Assembly: GCF_025145645.1 (NCBI RefSeq)
Contig: NZ_CP102252.1
Coordinates: forward strand, 2,170,001-2,234,000
Source: Alistipes senegalensis JC50
Lineage (GTDB): Bacteria; Bacteroidota; Bacteroidia; Bacteroidales; Rikenellaceae
Direction of reading: 5' to 3'
DNA length: 64,000 nucleotides
The position numbers were made by a program, and so were the translations under genes. The notes beneath the pieces were generated by a model. That model did no database searches, was not told where the DNA came from, and worked only from the letters and a program-made list of their open reading frames with translations. Positions 50,484 to 60,809 of the stretch are shown here, piece after piece; the stretch's first letter is position 1, and each line of letters opens with the position of its first letter.

Positions 50484-51788
50484 CTATTCGGCGATCACGA
50501 GGTAGTAATTCTTCTTGCCGCGCTGTACGAGCAGGTATTTGCCCGCGATCAGATCGGCGTCGGTCACCGGGCGCATCGCGTCGGCGACCTTCTCCTTGTT
50601 GAGCGACACGCCGCCGCCCTGCACCATCTTGCGGCACTCGCCCTTCGAGGGGAAGATGGCGCATTTCTCGGCGCAAAGCTCCACGAACGGGATGCCGGCC
50701 GCGAGCTCCGTGCGGGCCGCGCGGAATTGCGGAACCCCTTCGAAGACCTGCAACAGGGTCTCTTCGTTCAGTTTGCGCAGGGCCTCCGACGTGGCGCCTC
50801 CGAAGAGGATCGCCGAAGCCTCCACGGCTTTCTCGTACTCCTCGCGCGAGTGGATCATGCAGGTGATCTCCTCGGCCAGCCGCTTCTGGAGCACCCGCAG
50901 ATGGGGAGCGGCGTCGTGCTCGGCGATGAGGCCCTCGATGGTTTCGCGGTCGAGCAGCGTGAAGATCCTGATGTAGCGCTTGGCGTCCTCGTCGCTGACG
51001 TTGAGCCAGAACTGGTAGAACTTGTAGGGCGAGGTGTAGCGCGGGTCGAGCCATACGTTGCCGCTCTCGGTCTTGCCGAATTTCGTACCGTCGGCCTTGG
51101 TGATCAGTGGGCAGGTGATGGCGAAAGCCTCGGCTTCGGGGCCCAGCTTGCGGCGGATCAGCTCCGTGCCGGTGGTGATGTTGCCCCACTGATCGGCGCC
51201 TCCCAGCTGGATCTTGCAGTTTTTCGTCTGGTAGAGGTGCAGGAAGTCGTAGCCCTGGACCAGCTGGTAGGTGAACTCGGTGAACGACATGCCGTCGCCC
51301 TCGCCGTTGAAACGCTTCTTGACCGAATCCTTGGCCATCATGTAGTTGACGGTGATGCACTTGCCGATGTCGCGGATGAAATCGAGGAACGTGAATTCCT
51401 TCATCCAGTCGTAGTTGTTGACCATCTGTGCGGCGTTCGGGGCGTCCGACTCGAAGTCGAGCAGTTTGGCCAGCTGGCGCTTGATGGCCTCCTGATTGTG
51501 GCGGAGGGTCTTTTCGTCGAGCAGGTTGCGTTCCTGCGACTTGCCCGAGGGGTCGCCGATCATGCCCGTGGCGCCGCCGATGAGCGCCAGCGGACGGTGG
51601 CCGCACATCTGGAAATGTTTGAGGATCATCACACCCACGAGGTGTCCGATATGCAGCGAGTCGGCCGTGGGGTCGATGCCCAGATAGGCCGTCGTCATCT
51701 CTTTTTCGAGTTGTTCCTTCGCGCCGGGCATGATCGTGTGGACCATGCCGCGCCATTCGAGTTCTTCGATGAAATTCTTTGTTGCCAT
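50484..51788 (-). CDS. tyrS: Tyrosyl-tRNA synthetase
   Basis: The 434-residue class I synthetase charges tRNA-Tyr. It has the HIGH motif DSLHIGHLVG near residue 43, GGATGMIGDPSGK, the tyrosine-binding YQLVQGYDFLHLYQ and QLGGADQWGN, and KFGKTESGNVW as the KMSKS counterpart near 235. A C-terminal S4-like domain (about 355-434) has FPSKGECRKMVQGGGVSLNKEKV. No T-box leader is visible in the 103 bases upstream. The folB gene follows after 1 base. Confidence 0.96.
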   Translation of the reverse strand: MATKNFIEELEWRGMVHTIMPGAKEQLEKEMTTAYLGIDPTADSLHIGHLVGVMILKHFQMCGHRPLALIGGATGMIGDPSGKSQERNLLDEKTLRHNQEAIKRQLAKLLDFESDAPNAAQMVNNYDWMKEFTFLDFIRDIGKCITVNYMMAKDSVKKRFNGEGDGMSFTEFTYQLVQGYDFLHLYQTKNCKIQLGGADQWGNITTGTELIRRKLGPEAEAFAITCPLITKADGTKFGKTESGNVWLDPRYTSPYKFYQFWLNVSDEDAKRYIRIFTLLDRETIEGLIAEHDAAPHLRVLQKRLAEEITCMIHSREEYEKAVEASAILFGGATSEALRKLNEETLLQVFEGVPQFRAARTELAAGIPFVELCAEKCAIFPSKGECRKMVQGGGVSLNKEKVADAMRPVTDADLIAGKYLLVQRGKKNYYLVIAE

Positions 51789-51855
51789 TATTGCATTACT
51801 TAATTTTCGTTTTGTATGGATGGAGGCGCAATCGGGTTTCTGTCCTGATAACTTT

Positions 51856-51887
51856 CCATCGCCTATAAATCCCGCTTTTTAAGCGGG
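51856..51887 (-). repeat. Hairpin-plus-ATTTATAGGCG repeat after the dnaX stop
   Basis: On the minus strand CCCGCTT-AAA-AAGCGGG (51887-51871) is followed by ATTTATAGGCGATGG (51870-51856). It begins 4 bases after the dnaX stop codon and has the same strand sense as dnaX. Confidence 0.78.
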
Positions 51888-51891
51888 CGGG

Positions 51892-53799
51892 TTATTCCAC
51901 TTCGAGGTCCAGCGCTTTGCGGAGCTCCGCGATGAGCGGGTTTTTCTCCGTCATGTGTTTCACTCTGTCCTCCAGTTTGATCGGGCGCGCGGCCCTGATC
52001 TCCTCATTGACGATCACCTCCAGTTCGATGGCTTCCGAGATGCCCGCCAGTTCGGCGATGCGCATCAGCATCCCGGTCTTGTTGCGGAGAATCTCCTCGC
52101 GCAGCTCCGTCGTCGGGACGCTGACCGAAATGGTGTTGCCCCGGACGGTCATCAGCTCGAAGGCGGGGACGAACCGCGGACGCTTCGTCCTGAGCAGGTT
52201 CAGAATCCCTTCCCGGGCCCGCACCAGCTTCTGTTCGCAGGCCGGATCGACCTCCACGGCTGCGGGTTCGGCCTGCGTTTCGGCCTTGGCCTCCTCCGTG
52301 TCCGGAGTGTTGCCTCCCGAGGCGAGCAGCTCCGAGAGCGACGTTCCCGAGATCATCGGCCGCCGGATCGGCTTCGCAGGCTGCGGGGTTGCCGCCCCTG
52401 CCTGTGCCGCGGAGGGTTGCGGAACCTCCGGGGCGGGTTGCGCTGCCGCTGCGTTCTTCGGCTCGGGTTGGACCGCGGGCCGGGGTTCGGGCTGCGTTTC
52501 CGGTTGCTGCCGGGCCGCAGACACCGCAGCTGCCGTCGGGGTTTCCGGGGCCGGTCGGGGCTGCGCCGGGGCCGCCGGAGTTGCCGGAGCGGGTGTCGGG
52601 ACTTGCGCCGTTGCCGCCGGATTGACCGGGGCCGATGCCGGGACCTGCGCGCGGACGGTCAGTTCGGGAAGCGGATACTCCCCGGGGGATGTCAGTGTGT
52701 CATTTTTTTTTTGGCCGAGTCCTGCGATTTTCATCAGGCCCAGCTCTACGAGCAACCGCTGGTTCGACGATTGCCGTATCTTCCCGTCGAGCTCCGTCAG
52801 CACGGAGATGGCTCCGAACAGAAACTCGACATTGCAGGCGCCCGCCTGCGTCCGGTATCGTTCCAGCAGGGTGCCGGTCATCTCGATCAGCCGCAGGGTG
52901 TCGGGTTGTTTGGCCATCAGGAGGTCCCGCATGTGGCGGTTCAGACCCGCCATAAAGGTCTGGCCCGAGAAACCTTTCGACAGCACCGTGTCGAAGGTCA
53001 CCAGCGCATCGACGTAGTTGCCTGCCAACAGCATCTCCGTCACGCCGAAATAGGTGTCGTAGTCCAGCACGTTCAGCGTCTGGGCCACGTTGCGGTAGTC
53101 CAGCGCCGTGCCGCAGAACGACACGGCCTTGTCGAACATCGACAGCGCGTCGCGCATGCCGCCGTCGGCCTTCTGGGCGATGAGGTTCAGCGACTCTTCG
53201 TCGGCCGTGACGCCTTCCTGCGAGGCGATGTAGCGGAGATATTCGACCGAATCTTCGACGCGGATGCGGTTGAAATCGTAGATCTGGCACCGCGAGAGGA
53301 TCGTGGGGATGATCTTGTGCTTCTCGGTGGTCGCCAGGATGAAGATGGCGTGCGCGGGCGGCTCTTCGAGGGTCTTGAGGAAGGCGTTGAAGGCTGCGGC
53401 GGAGAGCATGTGGACCTCGTCGATGATGAACACCGAGTAGCGTCCCACCTGCGGGATGATGCGCACCTGTTCGATCAGCGTGCGGATGTCCTCCACGGAG
53501 TTGTTCGATGCGGCGTCGAGTTCGTGGATGTTGAGCGAGCGGCCCTCGTTGAACGAGCGGCACGATTCGCATTCGTTGCACGCCTCGGCGCCGTTGGGCG
53601 CGAGGCAGTTGATGGCTTTGGCGAAGATGCGGGCGCAGGTGGTCTTGCCTACGCCGCGGGGGCCGCAGAAGAGGTAGGCGTGGGCCAGCTGGCCGCGCTC
53701 GATGGCGTTTTGGAGCGTCGAGGTGATATGTTTCTGTCCGACGACCGATCGGAAGGTCGCGGGGCGGTATTTGCGTGCGCTGACGATGAAATCACTCAT
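51892..53799 (-). CDS. dnaX: DNA polymerase III subunits gamma and tau
   Basis: The 635-residue clamp-loader ATPase has Walker A GPRGVGKTTCARIFAKAIN near residue 45, a four-Cys zinc motif (CLAPNGAEACNECESC), Walker B VFIIDEVHML and sensor-1/SRC motif ATTEKHKIIPTILSRCQ. Domain III ends near residue 360. A run of ten A at codons 363-366 (QKKN) follows, then a Pro/Ala-rich linker (about 370-500) and a C-terminal tau-like domain (about 510-635). The ATG at 53799 begins MSDFIVSARKYRPATF; the longer frame reads into a fold-back repeat. A -7 box TATCTTTG is at 53814-53807. In other bacteria dnaX makes a short gamma form by frameshift or transcript slippage; the A tract suggests the same here. Confidence 0.95.
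   Translation of the reverse strand: MSDFIVSARKYRPATFRSVVGQKHITSTLQNAIERGQLAHAYLFCGPRGVGKTTCARIFAKAINCLAPNGAEACNECESCRSFNEGRSLNIHELDAASNNSVEDIRTLIEQVRIIPQVGRYSVFIIDEVHMLSAAAFNAFLKTLEEPPAHAIFILATTEKHKIIPTILSRCQIYDFNRIRVEDSVEYLRYIASQEGVTADEESLNLIAQKADGGMRDALSMFDKAVSFCGTALDYRNVAQTLNVLDYDTYFGVTEMLLAGNYVDALVTFDTVLSKGFSGQTFMAGLNRHMRDLLMAKQPDTLRLIEMTGTLLERYRTQAGACNVEFLFGAISVLTELDGKIRQSSNQRLLVELGLMKIAGLGQKKNDTLTSPGEYPLPELTVRAQVPASAPVNPAATAQVPTPAPATPAAPAQPRPAPETPTAAAVSAARQQPETQPEPRPAVQPEPKNAAAAQPAPEVPQPSAAQAGAATPQPAKPIRRPMISGTSLSELLASGGNTPDTEEAKAETQAEPAAVEVDPACEQKLVRAREGILNLLRTKRPRFVPAFELMTVRGNTISVSVPTTELREEILRNKTGMLMRIAELAGISEAIELEVIVNEEIRAARPIKLEDRVKHMTEKNPLIAELRKALDLEVE
52703..52712 (-). other. A10 slippery tract in dnaX
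   Basis: Ten A on the coding strand cover CAA AAA AAA AAT (codons 363-366). One extra A gives TGA right after three Lys codons, and one A fewer gives a TGA six codons on. Either would yield a gamma-like protein of about 366-370 residues ending at the clamp-loader core. AGGA lies 7 bases upstream of the tract. Confidence 0.8.
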
Positions 53800-53806
53800 A
53801 ATAGTG

Positions 53807-53890
53807 CAAAGATACGAATAAGCCGAGAGAAAAAAGCAAGCTCGCTTGCATTTTTTCCGAGGCGGAGTATCTAAGGCAATGTCAAAGATA
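53807..53890 (-). repeat. Fold-back repeat upstream of dnaX carrying a -7 box
   Basis: The unit starts CAAAGATACGAATAAGCCG (53807) and ends GGAGTATCT (53872), with AAAAAAGCAAGC / GCTTGCATTTTTT arms inside. A second CAAAGATACGAA begins 76 bases later (53883). On the minus strand each CAAAGATA reads TATCTTTG, a Bacteroidetes -7 box. The same unit occurs at 61781-61918. Confidence 0.85.
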
Positions 53891-53964
53891 CGAAAAAAAT
53901 ACGCTGAATTTTGCATATTCCGGCCGAATAATCTACATTTGAATGCACCTTTATATTTTTCGTC

Positions 53965-54381
53965 ATGAAACGCATATTGCTCTTTTTGGCGGTCGTGTTG
54001 TTCCAGAGCTGCGACTACGCTATTTTCTATGAATACAAAGTGACGAATGATACGGATCAGGTCTTGGACATGGTGCTTTCCGGCAACAGCCCGGATGATC
54101 GTAGAGCCATTCATATTCAGCCTCATTCCTCGATGCGGGTTTACATTGATTGTGCGTCGCATGGTGGCAAATTCGATATTCCCGGCGATCTCATTCGAGA
54201 AGACTCTCTGCTGCCGAGTTGCCGTGTATATGAATTTTCGGCCGCCGGCAGGCCGATCCCGGAACATTTCCGGCAGAGGCGGTATTGGAACTTCGAAGCC
54301 TCGATACGGTTGGGGGTATATACCTTGACTGTCGTTCCGGCGATGATGGATGGTGCAGGGGCTGAAGATACGGACTTGTAA
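53965..54381 (+). CDS. Small hypothetical lipoprotein
   Basis: The 138-residue protein has a lipoprotein signal with Cys16 (FLAVVLFQSC). The mature part looks like a beta-rich domain (YEYKVTNDTDQVLDMVLSG, RRAIHIQPHSSMRVYI, TLTVVPAMM). I do not recognise a family. Its codon use is clearly less GC-rich than the neighbouring dnaX and clpB genes, so it may be a recent arrival. It stands alone between a fold-back repeat and the clpB control region. The ATG at 53965 starts the signal. Confidence 0.6.
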   Translation: MKRILLFLAVVLFQSCDYAIFYEYKVTNDTDQVLDMVLSGNSPDDRRAIHIQPHSSMRVYIDCASHGGKFDIPGDLIREDSLLPSCRVYEFSAAGRPIPEHFRQRRYWNFEASIRLGVYTLTVVPAMMDGAGAEDTDL

Positions 54382-54476
54382 CGAACCCATCTCTGTTTTT
54401 TAGGAGCACATCTGTTGTTTTTTCTATTTCGGCCTGTCATAAAGTCGGGCTGAAGTACGGATTGTCGTATCGGAAA

Positions 54477-54506
54477 TGACAATTTGTGACAAAAGATGAC
54501 AATGTG
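54477..54506 (+). promoter_or_regulatory. Three TGACA direct repeats in helical phase upstream of clpB
   Basis: TGACA occurs at 54477, 54487 and 54497, each 10 bases apart (TGACAATTTG, TGACAAAAGA, TGACAATGTG), and the last runs into GTGTC. They lie 82-111 bases before the clpB ATG. The spacing of one DNA turn suggests an operator for a protein that binds one face of the helix. Confidence 0.55.
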
Positions 54507-54587
54507 TCGTAAATTCCGGGTTGGCAGGGGTTTTGATGAAATTAAAAATGAAAAATTCAGAATTAAAAATTTAGAAGACAAAATACC

Positions 54588-57185
<2,598 letters not shown>

Positions 57186-57202
57186 CGCCGCCCGGCAGAG
57201 TG

Positions 57203-57234
57203 AAAAAGGGTTCCGAATCATCGGAACCCTTTTT
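57203..57234. terminator. Bidirectional terminator after clpB
   Basis: AAAAAGGGTTCCGA (57203-57216) pairs with TCGGAACCCTTTTT (57221-57234). It lies between the convergent stops of clpB and the esterase gene. Confidence 0.92.
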
Positions 57235-57237
57235 CGT

Positions 57238-58098
57238 TTACCGGACGTATCTGCTGAAAAACTTCCACAGCTCTTCGCCCGTGTCTACGCCCGTCTCTTT
57301 CCAGGAGTGCTTTCCGCCGACGGTTTCGTAGAGCCAGACCTCGTTTCCGTCCGTGCCCTCCGTGTAGCGGTGGGCGATGACCTGCAAGCCGCCGGGGCGG
57401 GAGGGCAGGGTGTCGATCCGCTCTGCGAGGCATTTGTTCTTGGCGGCCCAGTAGCCGACCGCGGTCGGGACGGAGACATAGGCGCCCCAGCCCCCTTCGT
57501 TGCCGAGGTCGCCTTCCCAGCGGGTCGTCCGGTCTTCGGTGCCGTGGATTTCGAACAGCGGAATCGGATGCGGATTGCGGTCCGAACGGAGGATTTCGAC
57601 GGACATGAACCCGGCGACCGGTCCGAGGGCCGCATAGGTCTCCGGACAGCGCGAGGCCAGCAGGTAACACATGTCCCCGCCGTTCGACATACCCGTGCAG
57701 AAGACGTTGCGGCGGCTCAAACCATGTTTTTTCTGAAGGTGCCGGATCAGTTCGGAGAGGAACCGCACGTCGTCGACGGCCATATCGGCCTGAAAGGGGT
57801 AACCCACGTTCCAGCATGTCTTGCCGCGGCCGTCGCGTTCGCCCTGCGGGTAGCAGACGGCGAAACCGTGGCGGTCGGCAACGCGGTTCATGTCGAACCG
57901 TTCCGGGTCGCCCTGTCCTCCGTAGCCGTGGAGGACAATGACCAGCGGCGCGCCGTCGGGCAGCCCTTCGGGCAGGTGGAGGCGGTAGGTGCGGTCAATG
58001 CCGCCCGAACGCAGCGTGTGGCCGGGCGTCTGCGCGAGGCAGGTTCCCGCTGCGAAAAGCAGCAGGCCGGAAAGGGTGTGCAGGAGGTATTTCATCAT
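57238..58098 (-). CDS. Secreted esterase (feruloyl esterase/PHB depolymerase, LpqC type)
   Basis: The 286-residue protein has a signal peptide (LLHTLSGLLLFAAGTCLAQ) and an alpha/beta hydrolase domain of the esterase LpqC family. Motifs are LVIVLHGYGGQGDPERFDMN, CYPQGE, CWNVGYP, the nucleophile GMSNGGDMCYLLASRCPE (GxSxGG), FEIHGTEDRTTRWEG with the Asp, and GGKHSWKET with the His. Such enzymes cut ester links on polysaccharide side chains or short polyesters. The ATG pair at 58098/58095 starts the signal. It is 8 bases after the GT2 stop on the same strand. Confidence 0.85.
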   Translation of the reverse strand: MMKYLLHTLSGLLLFAAGTCLAQTPGHTLRSGGIDRTYRLHLPEGLPDGAPLVIVLHGYGGQGDPERFDMNRVADRHGFAVCYPQGERDGRGKTCWNVGYPFQADMAVDDVRFLSELIRHLQKKHGLSRRNVFCTGMSNGGDMCYLLASRCPETYAALGPVAGFMSVEILRSDRNPHPIPLFEIHGTEDRTTRWEGDLGNEGGWGAYVSVPTAVGYWAAKNKCLAERIDTLPSRPGGLQVIAHRYTEGTDGNEVWLYETVGGKHSWKETGVDTGEELWKFFSRYVR

Positions 58099-58106
58099 TT
58101 TGAGTA

Positions 58107-59036
58107 TTAAAGTCCTTTGCGGGCGAGGCGCCAGGCCAGCGCGTTGTAAAGCCGGATCACGGGACCGCGCCAGCCGGCGGGCAGGGCGTTCAGGGCGCGG
58201 ACCTTGCGCAGCGTGCGGCGGTAGGTCCGCGTCCAGGCGAAGAACCGGGCGGCGCGGGCGGCCTCCTTCGTGCCGCCTTTGGCGCTGATGATAAGCGCTT
58301 TTCCCAGTGCGGCGCGGGCCACGAACTCCCGGTCCTCCTCGGGGACCAGCGGGTCGTACAGTTCCTCGAACGAATGGACGGTCTTCTCGGGTGTGTAGCT
58401 TGCCGCCGAGCGGTTCGAAGCCACCCGCGAGTAGCGGACCAGCCGTTCGGGCGAGAAGCAGACTTCGTAGCGGCGGGCGATCCTGATCCACATGTAGAGG
58501 TCTTCGGCGATCTTCATGCCCTCGGGAAACAGCCCCACGGTGTCGAACACGCGCCGCGGGATGCAGCTGGCCGACGGGATGGCGATGTAGCGGTGGGCCG
58601 ATTCGCGGAAGAAATTCGCCACGACGCCCCGCTCGGAGGGTGTCGGGGCCGGATAGGTCCCATCGTGGCTTATTATTGAAAACGCCGTGCAGTAGAGTCC
58701 GCAGCCGGGGAACTCGCGGATCATGGCGGCGATTTCGGCGAGAAACCCCGGCTCCCAGGCGTCGTCGGCGTCCAGCAGGGCGATGTATTCGCCTGTCGAC
58801 TCTGCGATGCCGCGGTTGCGTGCGGCGCAGACCCCGGCGTTGGGCTGCCGGACGAGCCTTACGAGCGGCGAGCCGATCGCACGCACGACCTCCGCGCCGC
58901 CGTCGGTCGAACCGTCGTCCACGACGATGATCTCCTGCGGGGGGCGGGTCTGCGCCAGGACCGAACGTACGGCCGCGCCGATTTCCAGCTGCTTGTTGTA
59001 GAGGGGTATGACGACCGAAATGGTGGGTTCTGACAT
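58107..59036 (-). CDS. Family 2 glycosyltransferase
   Basis: The 309-residue protein has the GT-A start ISVVIPLYNKQLEIGAAVRSVLAQT, the nucleotide-binding DDGSTDGG, GVCAARNRGIAESTGEYIALLDADDAWEPGF with the metal-binding DxD, and a C-terminal helical, basic region (TRTYRRTLRKVRAL). It probably adds a sugar to a surface glycan in the cytoplasm. It leads a small cluster with a DUF115/GT42-like protein, a CMP-sugar synthetase-like enzyme and a LuxE-like protein. Donor and acceptor are not known. Confidence 0.9.
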   Translation of the reverse strand: MSEPTISVVIPLYNKQLEIGAAVRSVLAQTRPPQEIIVVDDGSTDGGAEVVRAIGSPLVRLVRQPNAGVCAARNRGIAESTGEYIALLDADDAWEPGFLAEIAAMIREFPGCGLYCTAFSIISHDGTYPAPTPSERGVVANFFRESAHRYIAIPSASCIPRRVFDTVGLFPEGMKIAEDLYMWIRIARRYEVCFSPERLVRYSRVASNRSAASYTPEKTVHSFEELYDPLVPEEDREFVARAALGKALIISAKGGTKEAARAARFFAWTRTYRRTLRKVRALNALPAGWRGPVIRLYNALAWRLARKGL

Positions 59037-59054
59037 CTGTTCTGCCGGGTTTTG

Positions 59055-59085
59055 TTGCGAAGATATTGATCTTTTGCTACTTTTG
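59055..59085 (+). promoter_or_regulatory. Promoter of the DUF115/GT42-like gene
   Basis: TTG (59055-59057), 20 bases, TACTTTTG (59078-59085), 17 bases before the ATG at 59102. Confidence 0.65.
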
Positions 59086-59101
59086 CAAATAAAACCGTAC
59101 C

Positions 59102-59983
59102 ATGACCGTATTCGAAAAAACCGACCGATTCCTGCGCAACCTCTATGAGACGGCGTTTTACTTTGCGGTGATGGCCGTGAAGGAGAATTTCCGCAACTAC
59201 GTGGGCCGCGCCGGCACGGTCGGCGCGCCGAAGCCGTCGATGCTGATCCTCGGCAATGGCCCTTCGCTGGCCGAAGACCTGCCGCGGCTGATCGAACGAC
59301 GGGAGCACGAGACGAAGGATGTGATGGCGGTGAACTTTTTTGCGTTGGACGAGCGTTTCGAAACGGTGCGTCCCGCCTATTACGTGCTTTCCGACCCGAT
59401 GTTCTTCCGCGACAGCGCCTGCCGCGACCGGGTGGCGGAGCTCTACCGCGTGCTCGACGAAAAGGTGACGTGGCCGATGAATCTCTACGTGCAGTACTAC
59501 AATCCCGAACGGTTCGACTACCGCGCCGCGCTGCCCAACCCCAATATCCGCATCGTGCGCTTTCATACGCAGCTCTACCGCGGGTTCCGCGGCGTGGAGT
59601 TTTGGCTGTTCCGCCGCGGCCTCGGGAGCGCCAACTTCGGGACCGTGGTGCAGGTGTGCGAATACGTCGCCCTGCTCCTGGGGTATAAGACGCTGGAATT
59701 GTACGGGGTGGATCACACGCTGCTGGACGGCCTGTGCGTGGATGAGGAGAACCGCCTCTGCCGCGCCGACGGGCACTATTACGACGCTGCCCCGGCCACT
59801 CCGAAGCCGATTTTCCAGAAGGTTCCGCACCGTCCCTACACCATGTCGGTCTATCTGGCGGAGGTCGCCGAACTCTTCCGCGGCCACGAGGTGCTGCGCG
59901 ACTACGCCGCCTCGCTCGGAGCGCGGATCATAAACCGCACGCGCGGTTCGATGATCGACGCCTACGAACGGGGAGCGGAATAG
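59102..59983 (+). CDS. DUF115/GT42-like putative glycosyltransferase
   Basis: The 293-residue cytoplasmic protein has MLILGNGPSLAEDLPRL near residue 50, VMAVNFFALDERFETVRPAYYVLSDPMFF, and SANFGTVVQVCEYVALLLGYKTLELYGVDHTLLD with an Asp-His pair. The order GNGPSL, then an N/F/Y strand, then a helix and a G[VI]D strand is shared by DUF115/MAF proteins and by GT42 sialyltransferases (Cst type). It lies back to back with a CMP-sugar synthetase-like gene, which fits a CMP-sugar-using transferase; both names are family-level inference. It has its own promoter. Confidence 0.55.
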   Translation: MTVFEKTDRFLRNLYETAFYFAVMAVKENFRNYVGRAGTVGAPKPSMLILGNGPSLAEDLPRLIERREHETKDVMAVNFFALDERFETVRPAYYVLSDPMFFRDSACRDRVAELYRVLDEKVTWPMNLYVQYYNPERFDYRAALPNPNIRIVRFHTQLYRGFRGVEFWLFRRGLGSANFGTVVQVCEYVALLLGYKTLELYGVDHTLLDGLCVDEENRLCRADGHYYDAAPATPKPIFQKVPHRPYTMSVYLAEVAELFRGHEVLRDYAASLGARIINRTRGSMIDAYERGAE

Positions 59984-59986
59984 CTT

Positions 59987-60640
59987 CTATGGTTGCAGGT
60001 TGCGGCTGGCCGCGATGATCTCGGCCATCGTGAAGTCCTCGGGGTAGTCGATGTCCAGCCCCTCGATATGGTCTACGACGGCCATGTAGGGCCGGTCCCC
60101 GATGCGCCGCCCGCGGCCGCACCACAACTCCCGCGAAAAGATGAAGAAAGCGCTGGTCTCGACGTAGACCGGCTCGATGGTCTGTGTGCGGGGGATGTCG
60201 TCGAGGCTGTAATTGAGCGGTTTGCTCCCGAACCACGCGAAAGTCTGGATCTTTTCGGCGCTGAACGCCGAGTCGTATTCGCCCGAACGGACCTTTGCGA
60301 GTGCCCCGGCGACGGTCGCGGCGCGGATGAAGGGCGACGTGGCGTGGGCGAGGATGTAGAGGTCCGCATCGACCGACGCCGTGAAACTGTCGTAAATCTC
60401 CCTGCCGAGCGTGGTGTCCCGGTCGAGCGACGGGTCGCGGCGCAGGAACCGCACCCCTTCGGGCAGCAGCGGGCGGATGCTTTCGTCGCTGCAAAAGACA
60501 TAGACTTCGTCGATGCCCTCCACCGTGGTCAGGGTTTTCAGGATATGGCACATCAGCGGCGAACCGCTCAGCGAACGAAGGTTCTTGCCTGCGACGCGCT
60601 GGCTGTTGAGCCGGATGGGAACGAATGCGACGGTTTTCAT
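59987..60640 (-). CDS. Acylneuraminate cytidylyltransferase-family protein
   Basis: The 217-residue protein begins FVPIRLNSQRVAGKNLRSLSGSPL, the IPxRxxSxRxxxKNL nucleotide-binding loop of CMP-sugar synthetases (NeuA, KdsB, PseF, LegF). It then has VYVFCSDES, RDTTLGREIYDSF, ADLYILAHATSPFIRAATVAGAL and DIDYPEDFTMAE near the end, a common NeuA ending. Such enzymes activate sialic-type sugars with CTP. The ATG at 60640 starts the conserved loop; the longer frame lacks support. It ends 3 bases from the convergent DUF115/GT42-like stop. The sugar could be sialic, pseudaminic or another nonulosonic acid. Confidence 0.8.
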   Translation of the reverse strand: MKTVAFVPIRLNSQRVAGKNLRSLSGSPLMCHILKTLTTVEGIDEVYVFCSDESIRPLLPEGVRFLRRDPSLDRDTTLGREIYDSFTASVDADLYILAHATSPFIRAATVAGALAKVRSGEYDSAFSAEKIQTFAWFGSKPLNYSLDDIPRTQTIEPVYVETSAFFIFSRELWCGRGRRIGDRPYMAVVDHIEGLDIDYPEDFTMAEIIAASRNLQP

Positions 60641-60700
60641 AGAGTCTGATAATTTGTAAAGGGGTTCGTAGCGACACTTTGCCGCTTGCGGCATTCAACT

Positions 60701-60734
60701 CCCCGCCCCGGGCGGGGATTCAGGGGTGGGGCGG
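60701..60734 (+). repeat. Hairpin-plus-ATTCAGGGGTGGGG repeat
   Basis: CCCCGCC-CCG-GGCGGGG (60701-60717) then ATTCAGGGGTGGGGCGG (60718-60734). It lies between the NeuA-like and LuxE-like genes and has the 7-3-7 layout of the family. Confidence 0.75.
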
Positions 60735-60809
60735 ATTTGCAAACACGGCGGAACGCCGTGGGAACGGCATTCGGAACTGCGATACATTCCTGATATTTCA
60801 ACCGGTATT

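Noticed and set aside
51789..51860. Possible T-box leader for tyrS
   Set aside because: There is no T-box core sequence or terminator/antiterminator pair in the short upstream gap.
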